Under the pieces are notes generated by a model. That model saw only the letters and a list, made by a program, of their open reading frames with translations, did not search any database and was not told the origin of the DNA. Shown here in pieces: positions 10,605 to 21,164 of a stretch of DNA of 64,000 nucleotides. Source of the stretch: Chondrus crispus (Eukaryota > Rhodophyta > Florideophyceae > Gigartinales > Gigartinaceae). The translations under genes were made by a program, and so were the position numbers. Each line of letters opens with the position of its first letter. The first letter of the stretch is position 1. The stretch is from assembly GCF_000350225.1 (NCBI RefSeq), contig NW_005178943.1:203290-267289 (forward strand), given 5' to 3'.

Positions 10605-12014
10605 AATGATGTGGCAATGAAAATTGCACCAAAAATACTACGGTATTTGAAGTAAATATGATAAGCAGTTCCACAATTCAGCACAAATTGCATGATGTTT
10701 TGGTTGCTGGATCGGATATGGCCGCATTTGATTTGCGTAGCTGTTGTTTCCCCAATCGGGTAGTGCTTTTCAGGCCCATTTTGAGGATTCATGCCCCTTG
10801 CTGTTGCCATTGAAATCGTTTCGAACGGATCTGTTGAAGGACTTTTTTCGTTTATTTTTATTTTTGGCGTTTCATATTTAGGGTACCACCTCTTTATACC
10901 GTTTCAGTCGTGAAGATAGTAGAAATTTAATTGATCAGACTCCCCTTCCGAAGACATCGGACGGGTGAGAAGTAAAATTACGTATGCACCATCGATTAGC
11001 CTTGTGCCTAATTGTTAAAAGTTTTTCGTCACTATGACTTAGAGATGATGTTTTGAAATCTGAAAGAGAAGGTTGGGCCACCGTCTCAAAAGGGCAGAAA
11101 CATTGCAAATTCTCAAACGCCTGTGCGCAACATTTGACGGTATTTTGAGAGCTCTCTACCGTCGTCTCAACCAGCAACATACGGTTACCCCCTTTTCCCA
11201 CTACAAGTGTAACAATCAGGAAGCTGTAGAAGGAAAGCTGTCAATTGTTACGATCAACAAGATGTAGAACAGAAGCTATAGGCTAGGAACAGTTCTTTAT
11301 CATGTGTCTCAACGTGTCTGTGTTGTCTGCTGCCATGACGCTATCGTCTCCGGCATAAGTTTTGCCGCAAAGCAGCTTCAAAAAACCGAACGGTCACGTA
11401 AGAAATTGTAGCGACTGACTGCATACAAATTGAAAATAATGGAAAGGTCTCCACTTAATATTTGACGACCATGGAGTATAATGGTAAGGGACAAACTGGC
11501 GAGAGTGATTAATACCTTGATGGTGGTTGATTAATTCGCCACTTTGTTGCAACAAGGGAGATTATCAGTAGTACTGGCGGCATTCTCAGTGTTTTCGGGG
11601 GTCTCTAAATTTTTTCCTCTTCGCCCCGTCGTAACCCCTCCTTTTTCTCTATCCTAAGTGCCTCCGGCCTGAAACTTTTGGCCCGTAACATTTGTGCAAA
11701 TTTCCAGACCTTCTACGATGAGATTTTTCTCATTGTCGATCATAACATCCTTCTGGCAGGCAATCGACACAAAAGCCCAGAATCACCTTTCACTCGCTCC
11801 CGTTCGTAAGCCATCCCTTTCTTTTTAGGCTTGCCGAACTTTCACCAACCGTTCATCAGATTCCAGATTGCAGTCAAACACCACTCCATAAAGAGCAAAG
11901 ATACTATCCTCTTTCTCAGACTTCAGACTCTTCACTTCCAAGCCATCTAATTACTTCAGTGTAGCTATTTAAGATCTCTAAGTTACTGGTATCCAAAACG
12001 ACAATGTCCGCAGT
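10605..12014. other. no gene recognised
   Basis: 1.4 kb of lower-GC sequence. Only short open frames are present, none resembling a known family. 11600-11990 is C/T-rich and could precede the ORF series starting at 12015. Confidence 0.45.
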
Positions 12015-12904
12015 ATGGAAAATATCGTCGATTTCGAAAGCGATGGCGACTCATTGCACGGCAACGACATTCCATTTCCACAAGAGCAAGTGAATTCCCT
12101 TTCGGCCAACTACTCAGATGTAGACAGCTTCTCGTCCTTGCGCGAGAAGACATGCTCGTCTCAGCGAACGAACTGCAATCATTACCTCCTCTGTGCTCTT
12201 TTCTTACAGACTATTCCAACCTTTTATCTTCTGAGTTCGAGCTTTATGAGGATCTCTTGAGCGAAACATTCCACGACTACCACGAGGTGCGCTACAATCT
12301 GCGCCACTGCAACAAACAGCTAGAACCAGACGCCAGCGAGCGAACTGATGATGATTTGTGCGCAGAGGAGTTAGCGCCTCGTGCGAAAAAGCATCAAGAC
12401 GGTGGACCGATTGAATGGCCCTACGAGAGTCTGTTCTCAGAAACTATTTCACTGTTAATGGTATGGACTTTAAACTAATGAAGCGCTTTGTGCCAGCATG
12501 TAACCCCATTGTAGGCAACGTGCTTGCGGAGGTCTTCAGTAGGGAGGACGGAGCCTATCGGAAAGCGCTAAATGGCAGAGAGTATACGGAACTGAAAGAA
12601 CGGAGGACACCTAGGAGACATCAGTTGATACGGCTTTCGGGGCTTTGCACAATCCTCCTGGCATTATCCTTGATAAATGGAAAGCCGTCGCGAATCGGTC
12701 GCTCCATCATAGGGGCCATGTGCTCACGACTAGTCAAGAGCTCATTTACTTTCTCGTCCTAGACGTCATCTGGGCATCTTCTGGCAACGTTACCAGCGTC
12801 GTTTGCAATCCCTATGAGAGTTTTTCCTTCATATGGAACTTACTTTGGAGAGGTACAGACAGGTCTGTTCGTCTCTCAGACGTTGCAAGGAGAAGTTATA
12901 TGTA
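12015..12904 (+). pseudogene. unrecognised protein-coding relic in four frame pieces
   Basis: Pieces 12015-12150, 12152-12440, 12415-12620 and 12645-12904 lie in successive frames and together read like one acidic-then-mixed protein: MENIVDFESDGDSL, then EFELYEDLLSETFHDYHEVRYNL, then MDFKLMKRFVPACNPIVGNVLAEVF, then LTTSQELIYFLVLDVIW. Three frame changes in 900 bp indicate decay, or introns that cannot be placed. No motif was recognised. Given the surroundings it may be the N-terminal part of another transposase, cut off by the gypsy element inserted at 13240. Confidence 0.3.
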
Positions 12905-13239
12905 GGAATACACGCGAAATGAGTTTAGATAAATCTTCAACCGCATCTGTTGAACGGGAGAGTTACACTCTTTTTCAAGCATAGCAACTACTTGTTGAAA
13001 GCTGGTAGCATATCCATCATCTTTCTTGTCATAAAATCTCTACGTGTGTCCATGTAGAAAGTTGTGCAGATTTTGAAGCTTCGGGGAGGGCCCTAGATTT
13101 TAATCACGGCTTATCTGGGAGTATTCGTTCACTAATTCCATCCATTAAGTTAGCTGACAGTAGATTAGATTTAGGATCTAGTGCCCCGAGCTACTGTACT
13201 GACTCCGGTGTGTGATATATAACCAAGCCTGTTCACCAC

Positions 13240-13940
13240 TGTAGCATAAACACCCCCAGACGACTGGAGGTGTATGCGCAGTTCGACCTGTAGACCCCGG
13301 ATCGGAGAAGGGGTGAAGCGGGCCAACCAGCTACGGAACCGGGCTCGGGCCCGGGTAGCGGTGGTAGAGCGGGAGCGAGCAGGGACGCGCGCACGCACGA
13401 GCGGATCGACGCCTCGACGCCCCGGAGCAGCACTGGGTGACGTACCAGTGCTGACGGGCGGAGGCGGTTCCGTGCTCGCTCGCGTGCTGCGCGCCCACTC
13501 CGGCTCGGCTCCGACTAAACGCGCGCGAAGAGCGAAGGCGACGTTTAGAATAAGCTGGGTGGACTGACCTTGGCGGTCGGTTGAGGACAAGCCCGTGCTT
13601 GTCCCCCTCCGACGCCGTCGGTCCGCTCCATATTTAATATACAAAACACTCTATCATAACACTACAGTACCGAGGTACTGTAGTGGGCTACTGTAGTGCA
13701 GGTCGGCCTACACTGTAATACTGTCAGCTATGTCGAGGCTGACAGTACACGTATCACTCGTGGTGCGTGCGCGCTTCGTTCGCGCGCTGTACACGTGTGC
13801 ACGTGTATGTGCATGTCCCTTGCCTCCGTGGTGTACACGTGGACACGCGCGGTGGTACTGTAGAGCTCGACGCTCTACAGTAGCTGATCTAGTTCTTGAT
13901 CTAATCTAATTTAAACCCCCAGTGGGGGGGTTATACTACA
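13240..13940 (-). repeat. 3' LTR of the 14.2-kb gypsy element
   Basis: 701 bp, TG..CA ends. It contains a near-terminal hairpin (13856-13866 with 13872-13882, 11-nt perfect arms around tactgtagagc), an AT-rich attTAATATAC core and gcgcgc-rich words. Almost identical to 26757-27457. Confidence 0.95.
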
Positions 13941-13956
13941 CCGCCCCCCCCCTCAA
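13941..13956 (-). other. polypurine tract next to the 3' LTR
   Basis: The minus strand reads a TTGAG then G10CGG run directly abutting the LTR, the position and composition of the plus-strand primer of LTR retrotransposons. A second, weaker copy (TTGAGAAGGGGGCCC) follows the pol stop at about 19375-19388. Confidence 0.7.
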
Positions 13957-13977
13957 GGCTGAACGTCCGCGGTCAGT
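13952..13977 (-). repeat. copy 2 of the pol-end/hairpin motif, beside the 3' LTR
   Basis: This 26-nt segment matches 19385-19410 at 24 positions. The latter encodes the last residues of the integrase ORF (ELNADVQS, stop). It contains the CTGAAC..GTTCAG inverted repeat in the pol copy. Its presence next to the LTR marks a duplicated pol terminus. Confidence 0.75.
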
Positions 13978-14001
13978 GCTCTCGGGCTTGTAGAGGCGAC
14001 C

Positions 14002-15222
14002 ATGTCGGATCCCCCCTTTGGAGTCCTAGACTTGACCAGGATTCCACCTGACCCGTCCCCCTCATCGCGCGTATTCCACCTCTCCGCTATCCACGCGGCC
14101 GCGCTCTCCCTGCACTGCTCTCTCCCTCGCCGCCCCCTCGCTCCCTCGCGAGTGGGGGCTTCTCGTTCCTTTCCGTCTGGCCCTGGCCATTCTCGCTACA
14201 CCACTGTGGTTGCCCCCCTGTTCGTGGGGTGTCTTGCCGTCCGGGTCGGTATGCCGACCTCCATCGAAGGTCCTGCCTCCGCCCCCGTTGCCGGCGTACC
14301 GGAGCCTCCGCGCTCCTCGCCGCCTCCCTCTAGGGCCCCTGGTCCCTGCCAGCCGACGGTCGCTGGCTTCGTGCCCTCAGAGGGGCGTATCACGAGGCAA
14401 CCCGGCGCGGTCGTGCGCCCGTGGTCCACAGATCAGCCGTTCCAGAGGGTTCGCGGCTCCCGTGAGTCGACGTCGTCCGTCGAGATCGTTCCCGCCTCAT
14501 GCAGTCGACCTGCTATCTCGTTGTCGTCTTCTGTCGACGAACCAGTGACGCAGCGGGCCGGCTTGCTGCGTCAGGGATCGGTGGGAGTGCAGTCGCCGCC
14601 GCCGCTTCGTACTGTACGGCCCGGCGAGGGCTCGGGTGGCACCCCGTCAGAGTGGTTCGAGGTCCCACTTGAACGATCGACGCCGCTCCCTTTGGACCGC
14701 CTGAAGTTCACCTGGTGTCGTTATGCCCGCTCGGGGGTTACCGTCGGGGAAATGCTAGCGCGTGAGACCCTCCGCCCGGACTTGCTACGTGTACGCAAGG
14801 TCTATGAGGCGCGTCGGGGGGAGGAAGCCTCCCTCGTGTTGGGGCGTCTTCTCATCGCGGAGGGGGACGGGGCGGCCTACCAGGTCCCTACTGCGATCGT
14901 CGGCGATCGCACCTTTGCTTATAGCTTGGCCGAGGTAGAGTACGTTGATCGAATGGCGGATTACCTTATTAACCGTGGGTCGTCGCCTTCTCGTGAGTTC
15001 GTCCTGTCCATGGTCGCGGGACTGTACGTAAGCCCCCGTCCCGTCGCCTACTCAAAAACACGCGTCGCCTTGCAGAAGTCAGCTTGTTCGCTTATGAGGC
15101 TACACGGCGTGGCCATTGCTCCCCACGATTGGGCAGCCTATAGGCAGTCCGGAGAAGCGGACGGCCGCGTCTTCCGGTCGGCCGTCTTCGAGGACGGTCT
15201 CTTTCCAAGCGATTTTCCGTAA
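14002..15222 (+). CDS. antisense ORF of the gypsy element, first part (406 aa)
   Basis: It starts with ATG 61 bp from the LTR and runs opposite to gag-pol. The first 220 residues are Pro/Ser/Arg-rich and probably disordered. Residues about 225-405 are globular-looking: a Leu/Arg-rich helix region (SGVTVGEMLARETLRPDLL), then GEEASLVLGRLLIAEGDGAAY and YVDRMADYLINRG. No family recognised. It ends at TAA (15220-15222), but the frame continues open for another 417 codons, so the stop is probably a late nonsense mutation in one protein of about 820 residues. Antisense extra ORFs are known in some plant gypsy lineages; homology to them is not shown. Confidence 0.55.
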   Translation: MSDPPFGVLDLTRIPPDPSPSSRVFHLSAIHAAALSLHCSLPRRPLAPSRVGASRSFPSGPGHSRYTTVVAPLFVGCLAVRVGMPTSIEGPASAPVAGVPEPPRSSPPPSRAPGPCQPTVAGFVPSEGRITRQPGAVVRPWSTDQPFQRVRGSRESTSSVEIVPASCSRPAISLSSSVDEPVTQRAGLLRQGSVGVQSPPPLRTVRPGEGSGGTPSEWFEVPLERSTPLPLDRLKFTWCRYARSGVTVGEMLARETLRPDLLRVRKVYEARRGEEASLVLGRLLIAEGDGAAYQVPTAIVGDRTFAYSLAEVEYVDRMADYLINRGSSPSREFVLSMVAGLYVSPRPVAYSKTRVALQKSACSLMRLHGVAIAPHDWAAYRQSGEADGRVFRSAVFEDGLFPSDFP

Positions 15223-16473
15223 CTCCCCACCGTGGTAGGGGAGTCACTCCCCTCGTTGGGAGTGCATCCCCTACTTCCGTACGTCTTAAAACACTTTCGG
15301 GTGGCGTGTACTGATCCGACGCACCCCGCACACGCCGCCCTGATGTACAACGTAGAGAGGGAATGGGCATGGGCACTCGGCAACGCTTTCATGAACGAAG
15401 TATCGATCTATGGCCGGGTGTTCGTCCAGCCCATCAGCGTATTAGCCCACCTGGGGAGGGTAGCGTGGGACCTTCCCAATGTCCCCCTACACCCGTTCGA
15501 GCGGAGTTTCCTACATGTACCTTGGACGTACGCCTTAGCCCTCGAGCTGATGCATCGAGCCTGTGATGCGGGGCCCCGTCACCTCCGTCACTGGACGGAT
15601 TTCACCACTGGCGTACAGTCCTCGTTTCTGGCCTATGACCATCGATCCGACGCCTTCATGGCGCGGCCTACCGTCGCGCCACCCTCCACTAGGCCGTCGG
15701 GAGGCGGAGTCGGCTCGGCCTCACGACTGGCTCGAAAAAAACGCTACCGCGATCTAGACGGGGAGCCCCCGACTTTCCCTTTTGCGGGTACGAACCCGCC
15801 ATCCGGACTGTCGATGCCCGTGGGCCACCACCGCCGACCGGCGAGCCCTCAGGTTCCCCCAGTGCCTCCTCTTAACTCGGTCTCGACCCGTGCCGTCCCG
15901 AGCGGGGAAGCGCTACGTCGCCTGACGATCGAGCGGGCGGATATCCATGACATACCAATCTTACATCGCGCCCTCGGGGACGCGAGCGATCGTTCGTGGC
16001 CAGTGGAAAGGCTGCTGAGCACCCTTGCCAGCTGGTACTTGGCGCGGGGCGACGAGGCCCGGGGCATCGCCGCGCAGCGCGACTCGCGCATGTCCGAACT
16101 CTGCCACGTGCGTCGCGAGTTAACGAGGGTGCGCGAGGCAATGGCTACGCAGACCAGTGTACTCGAGCGGACGACCGCCGATCGGGACCGGTACCGGGCC
16201 GAGCGGGACGCAGTTCGTGCTCCCCGGGTGGTGTCTCCGTCCACTTCGCACTCGGCCTTGCGAGATCCTTACGAAGATCCGGGGCGTGAAGCCCCGGTGG
16301 CAGAGAGCGCTGCGACTCTTGAGGGCGGCGAGCCGCGCTGGACGCGTCACGACGAAGTGGCCATGCCTCCTCTCGAGAGGCTGGGCTCAGGGTTACCCCG
16401 CCACCCAAGTTATTGCCCTCCGGGTCTCTATGGATCGGGTTCTACAGCGGCACCCAACGGCTCGAGCCGTTGA
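15223..16473 (+). CDS. antisense ORF of the gypsy element, second part (in frame after TAA)
   Basis: Same frame as 14002-15222, directly after its stop. A hydrophobic/aromatic domain (about 15240-15620; VEREWAWALGNAFMNEV, FERSFLHVPWTYALALELMHRA) is followed by a Pro/Arg-rich linker. A predicted coiled coil comes next (about 16060-16200; HVRRELTRVREAMATQT), then a low-complexity tail. The coiled coil resembles those of capsid-like or structural proteins, but no homology can be claimed. If expressed alone, a start at GTG 15232 or later would be needed, which is unusual in eukaryotes. Readthrough or decay are alternatives. Confidence 0.5.
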   Translation, partial: LPTVVGESLPSLGVHPLLPYVLKHFRVACTDPTHPAHAALMYNVEREWAWALGNAFMNEVSIYGRVFVQPISVLAHLGRVAWDLPNVPLHPFERSFLHVPWTYALALELMHRACDAGPRHLRHWTDFTTGVQSSFLAYDHRSDAFMARPTVAPPSTRPSGGGVGSASRLARKKRYRDLDGEPPTFPFAGTNPPSGLSMPVGHHRRPASPQVPPVPPLNSVSTRAVPSGEALRRLTIERADIHDIPILHRALGDASDRSWPVERLLSTLASWYLARGDEARGIAAQRDSRMSELCHVRRELTRVREAMATQTSVLERTTADRDRYRAERDAVRAPRVVSPSTSHSALRDPYEDPGREAPVAESAATLEGGEPRWTRHDEVAMPPLERLGSGLPRHPSYCPPGLYGSGSTAAPNGSSR

Positions 16474-19384
16474 GTTCACGGGCGTCAAGTCACCTCCACC
16501 CTTCATTCACGTAAAGCCCTTCTCTTTCCCATCTTGCTTTCCCTCCTTTCCTTGCGCCACTCCGCCAGCAGTTTCTTTCGTGTCCTCCCCCCCTTTTCGC
16601 TACCACGGGGGGGGCGTGGGCCGGTGGTTGCTTAAGCAACATGAAAATTGTCATGCACCGAGCACCGTTGATCGTGTGCCAGTTGTATTCCACGGCGGTA
16701 CGTTCCCGCCGGTCCTAGGTCGCCCTGAGCCGTACTGAACTCTAATCACCCCCCCCCCCGAGGTCAGTGTTCGAGCTGCGTGTGCTGTACCAGTCGTCTG
16801 GTGCACTCTGTACCTTCGATACGCGTCTGTAGGCCGGGCGTCCCGTGTGCGTTGGGCATGGGGTGTGCGCCCGGACGTCATACACGTGTACCGTCGTCCC
16901 TGTAATTTCCTCTTCCTCTCGTAAATTACTACCCTCTCATTGATGTCGTTCTCCGCCGTTCCGACTCCCGAGTACGGAGGTCGGCATCCATTTCGCGTTC
17001 CTTCCTCTCCTGCTCTGGAGCCGTGGCGGCGAAACTACTGTTCGACAACAGCGACCGCTCGTTAACTCTTCGCAGGGTATCATCGTTCAGCTTGCATCGA
17101 TAGTCACCCTAGGGATTTCGTTTCCTCCAGACTTCCGGAATTCTCATGCCTTCCAGCCATGATTGTTTCCCCTGTATCGCGGGGGACCTTCCCTTCCGTC
17201 TGGAGTTCTCTGTCATAGTAGGGGGCCCCGAAAGCGTAGGCCGAGGAGTTAAGGCCTCGTGGGTAAGGGTCACCATTGACGGCGACAGACAGCGAACCCC
17301 CGGGTGGCGCCGTTCATAGCTCTACTGTCGTGCGGGGAGCGGCGTTAAGTCACGTTTTAGAAGCAAAGCCGTTCGCGCCAAGACGTTCGTTCGCCGTTCG
17401 ACGTTAACCACCCCCTCGCCCCAGCGATCGGCTATGGGGAATGATTGTAGACCTATATTGCCAGGCAGAACCGCCGCGTGTTTGCGCAACGACGGCGCCG
17501 GCCAACCGCGTTAGACCCTGCAGCGTAGAGTACTGTGCGTGTGCGCGTCGTTGGCACGCATCTTTCTGCGACGCGGATGAGGTTTCGCTTGCCAACTGGC
17601 TGCAACCTCGCGGCTCCTTCGTTCTGTCCACGACCACTTCTTGAACTGTGGGTGCGGGGGGTGTGACGGTGGTGCGGCGTGACGCTCCGAAGCGATACCC
17701 AGGGTGTCGGAGATGACGTCCGTCCCCATTTTGGTACACTCCCTAAGAGTTTTTTTTCGAAACCTCGTTCGGGGCTCCAAGGTTTTGGCAGAGAACGCTC
17801 TGTCCGTAGTCGGCACCTATTCCAAGGCTTAGGGAATCACGTAAGTAGCCGCTACCCCTTTGTCTTTGCGAATAGCAGAACCCAAAACTTCCCTCCTCGC
17901 GTTCCTGTCCTTATCTTGTCGTATCCGCCACCTATACTACGTCGTTGATGGTGACGCGTGGTTGAGCCGCACGAAGACGCGCAGCGCGCTCCGCAGTCTC
18001 CGGTCACGCATCTCCTGCCCCACGACGTCCGTGGCGGACGCCCGTACTGTGGCCGTTTCTCTCGAATCGCCGCCGATTACCTCACGCCCTCTTTACGAAC
18101 TGCACCATCCTTATGGCGGGGGCGCCCCGGGGCACGGACGCAACCTTCCCGCGCGCGGGCACGGCTGCTCTTGACCTCGATCCCGTGCCCTTCATCCTCC
18201 AAGTCGCCCTTCGCGACGTACTCGGCACCCGGCACGACGGCCAGTGCACGCGCGGCAACGGCGGGTGGTGGGGTCGTATACGTATCTGTGGAGCACACGA
18301 TCCGCGTGCCGCCGTCGATTGCGTGTCCGTCGTACCGCACGCGCGTACACGTGTCGCACGTGCCCCGCGATTTCCGATATAATTTTTGCCCCATTTTTTT
18401 GGACATGACAGCAGCATGCCGCACACGCGTACACACCCGTGCCTATGTGCGTTCTCCCATACTGTCACTTTCTCGTCAAAGTCTGCGTATGGCGGCGGTT
18501 CGTCGCTGGGCCAGCAGCGCGTTGGATTTGGCATACAGTGTTTCTCGTGAGGTATTTCCCCTTATTTCTTAGGGTAATTTCCCAATTAATTTTGGGAAAG
18601 CGCTGCAGAAACGAGGGCGGAGTCGGCGCCGATCGCCAGTGCCGACCAGGCGCATTACTGTCGGACTGGGGTGGCGTCCGTCTGTCCGCAGCTCCTCTCT
18701 TGCCTTAGCGTGGCTGTACGAACAAAAGCGAACCCCAGAGCCCTTCGAGGCACGCTTGCTGCAATGACGCCTTTTGCGTTCCTGCCACCACGTGAGGCTT
18801 TTTCTTCTCCCTCGTTCCCGTTTGCCTTTCGTGCGGGAGTGGGATGCCGAGGCATCCTCCCCGAAAGGGGCCGACGCGCCTAAGCATAACTCATCGGGTT
18901 ATCCAGCTACCCAACGGGCGATCTCGCCTTCCCTCGTCCCATCTGTTCTTACGAGGGACGTTCCTTTCGAGGCCGTACGTACTGCCTAGTGCTTTGGTGT
19001 TGCATAATTTGCCTTGGTCAGTCAATACGTCTTGACATCTTCGCGCCCTCTCTTACTTGCCGGTATTTCTTGTGTTCCTCAGGGGATCGTTCGCCTCGTT
19101 CTCCTGCTTGTCGCTTCACGACCGATTTTCGTGGGACAGTGCGTGCTGTCTTCTCTCCCGCACCTTCTCGGTTTCGGTGGTTGTCGTCGGACGGCTTGAT
19201 CGTCCCTATGTTCTGGCACGACCGCTTCCTGTCGTGTCTGCCTTGTTCGTCCATACGTCTTGGCGTCTGGCTTCGTCTTCTGTGGGGTCCCTTCGATAAG
19301 GACAGCTGTACTTCCGCGCTTCTCCTTTCGGTTAGCTCGTGCTGTCCGATTTTAATCCGCGACAGAGCGGTTGAGGGCCCCCTT
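16474..19384. other. non-coding part of the extra segment in the gypsy element
   Basis: 2.9 kb between the antisense ORF and the pol end. Only short Arg/Pro-rich frames occur, typical of random GC-rich DNA. It includes C-runs at 16570-16610 and 16748-16760, and tacacgtg words at 16884 and 18350. No RNA gene seen. Confidence 0.5.
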
Positions 19385-19410
19385 CTCAAGACTGAACGTC
19401 CGCGTTCAGT
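19385..19410 (-). repeat. copy 1 of the pol-end/hairpin motif, at the integrase stop
   Basis: It overlaps the final codons and TGA of the integrase ORF. The inverted repeat CTGAAC/GTTCAG spans 19392-19409. Partner of 13952-13977. Confidence 0.75.
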
Positions 19411-21164
19411 TCGGAGAGGAGTTCCCTACCTGTACGCGTCCTGAGTCTTTTCGCATAGCGCGACACTAACTCCTCGGGGACGTGTGTACGCGCTGTCCAA
19501 GTGGGTTGGTCGTAGTCCGCCCACTTGATGAGGAACTCCGTAGTTCCGTCCTCCATGGTTCGATGCCGGAGTAGTCGTTCGACGGCATACTGAGTACCCT
19601 CGGTGACCTTGTCGGCAAGGTCATCCGGGGTTGTCGTGCTCGTCCGCGGTGCACCCGTCGGCGGTGGCGCATACACGCAGCGATCTGCGGAGACGCGCTC
19701 GGTGACACCATCACGATCGATCGTGATGGTACGGCGGTCATTGGCGAGCACGCGGTAGGGTCCGACAGCGGGCGAGGCGAGCTTGTTCGATGTCTTAGCC
19801 CCAACGATGGGGTTGAGATATACGTATTCTCCGGGACGGAGGCGGGCATTAATACGTCGTATGCGCTTATCGAAGTCGCGCTTGTAGCGAGCCTGCGTCC
19901 GACGCAGGCTCGTATAGGCCTTCTGGATAGTCGAGTCCAAGGTTTTGAGGAACTCGGCACGGTGGTTTCCCCTATCGGAAGGGGGCGTGTCGCCGTCCGC
20001 CTGTCGGAGAGAGAACTCCGGCGGTGGCCTGCTGAGCACGAGCTCAAACGGCGTGGTGCGTGTGGTGCGATGTACGTGGGAGTTGTACGCGTATGTAAGC
20101 GGCCCCACGTACACATCCCAGTCGTTCTGGTGTTCACCCACGTAGTTCCTCAGCATCGAGGCGATTGTTCGGTTATATCGCTCGACTTGCCCGTTCGTCT
20201 GGGGATGGTACGCCGAAGTGTAAAAATTCGTTACCCCCAGAACACGGCACGTGCTGTGGAAGAACTTGGCATTAAACTGAGGGCCGTTGTCCGAAAGCAA
20301 CGTGCGAGGGACGCCGTATTTGAACACCCACGACTCGCAGAACGCAACTGCGACGGTGTATGCGGTTATCGTGCGGAGCGCCACGACTTGCGTCAGCTTG
20401 CTAAAACGGTCCGTAATCACGATCAGGAATCGTTTTTCTGTCTTCGTCTTGGGGAGCGGCCCCAAGATGTCGATGGCGAGGCTCTCGAGAGGCCTCGTAG
20501 CTGGGAACAATCTCAATCGATTGAGATGTTTCCTCAGCTTGACCCGGTTCATCGCGCAGGTCCGACACCCTCGCACCGTGGCTGCCACGTCTGCAGCCAG
20601 GTGGGGCCAGTAGTACTGGCGTCGAAGTGCGTAGTACATAAGGTTCTGGCCCGGGTGCCCCGCGATGGCCGGGTTGTGGCACAGGCGGAGGAGCCTGGCG
20701 CGGAGCGTCCGAGGTACCACCACCTGAACGATATCAGGGTCGAAGGGGTGTCTCCGTTTGAGCACCCCTTGGTGGTCCTCGAAGAACGCGGAGTCCCGGG
20801 ACTCGGACTGTCGTGCCAAAACGGTTTGGCAGAAGTCATCCACGCGTTGCTCCTCGGCTATCTCCTCTATCGTAAGAGGGGCCGGCAGGTCGTCCTGCGG
20901 TGGGGCGACCGGGGAGTCGAGCGCGCCAGCCTCGGGGTCTTCGGCGCGCTGGATATCGGCGGCGTCGAACTCGTCGTTCTCCTCCCAAAACGAATTGGGT
21001 CCTTGAAGACCGGGGGCTTCGTCGTCACCTCGCGGTTCGTCGCGCGTCCGTACGCGCGACCTTGTTCGGGCTTCGGCTTGGTTCCGTGTCGTTACGAAGA
21101 CATGGACGGCCTGATGATCGCAGCTCGCGGTACAAGCGTGGTCCGCGAGCTCGTTCGATACGTC
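19386..21164 (-). pseudogene. gypsy integrase with chromodomain
   Basis: In frame with the upstream RT but after a TGA (21165-21167). The complete HHCC zinc finger reads LCHNPAIAGHPG..CRTCAMN. The catalytic triad is visible: Asp in LAIDILGPLPK, Asp in LLSDNGPQF, Glu in HPQTNGQVERYNRT. A C-terminal chromodomain (YAVERLLRHRTMEDGTTEFL, IKWADYDQPTW) marks a chromovirus-type element, whose chromodomain may direct insertion to particular chromatin. The ORF from Met 20843 is 485 aa and intact; the region between 21164 and 20843 is an acidic linker in the same frame. Confidence 0.9.

Noticed and set aside
16474-19384. Many 60-200 codon frames on both strands
   Set aside because: All are Arg/Pro/Ser-rich, overlapping and without family features, as expected from GC-rich non-coding DNA.
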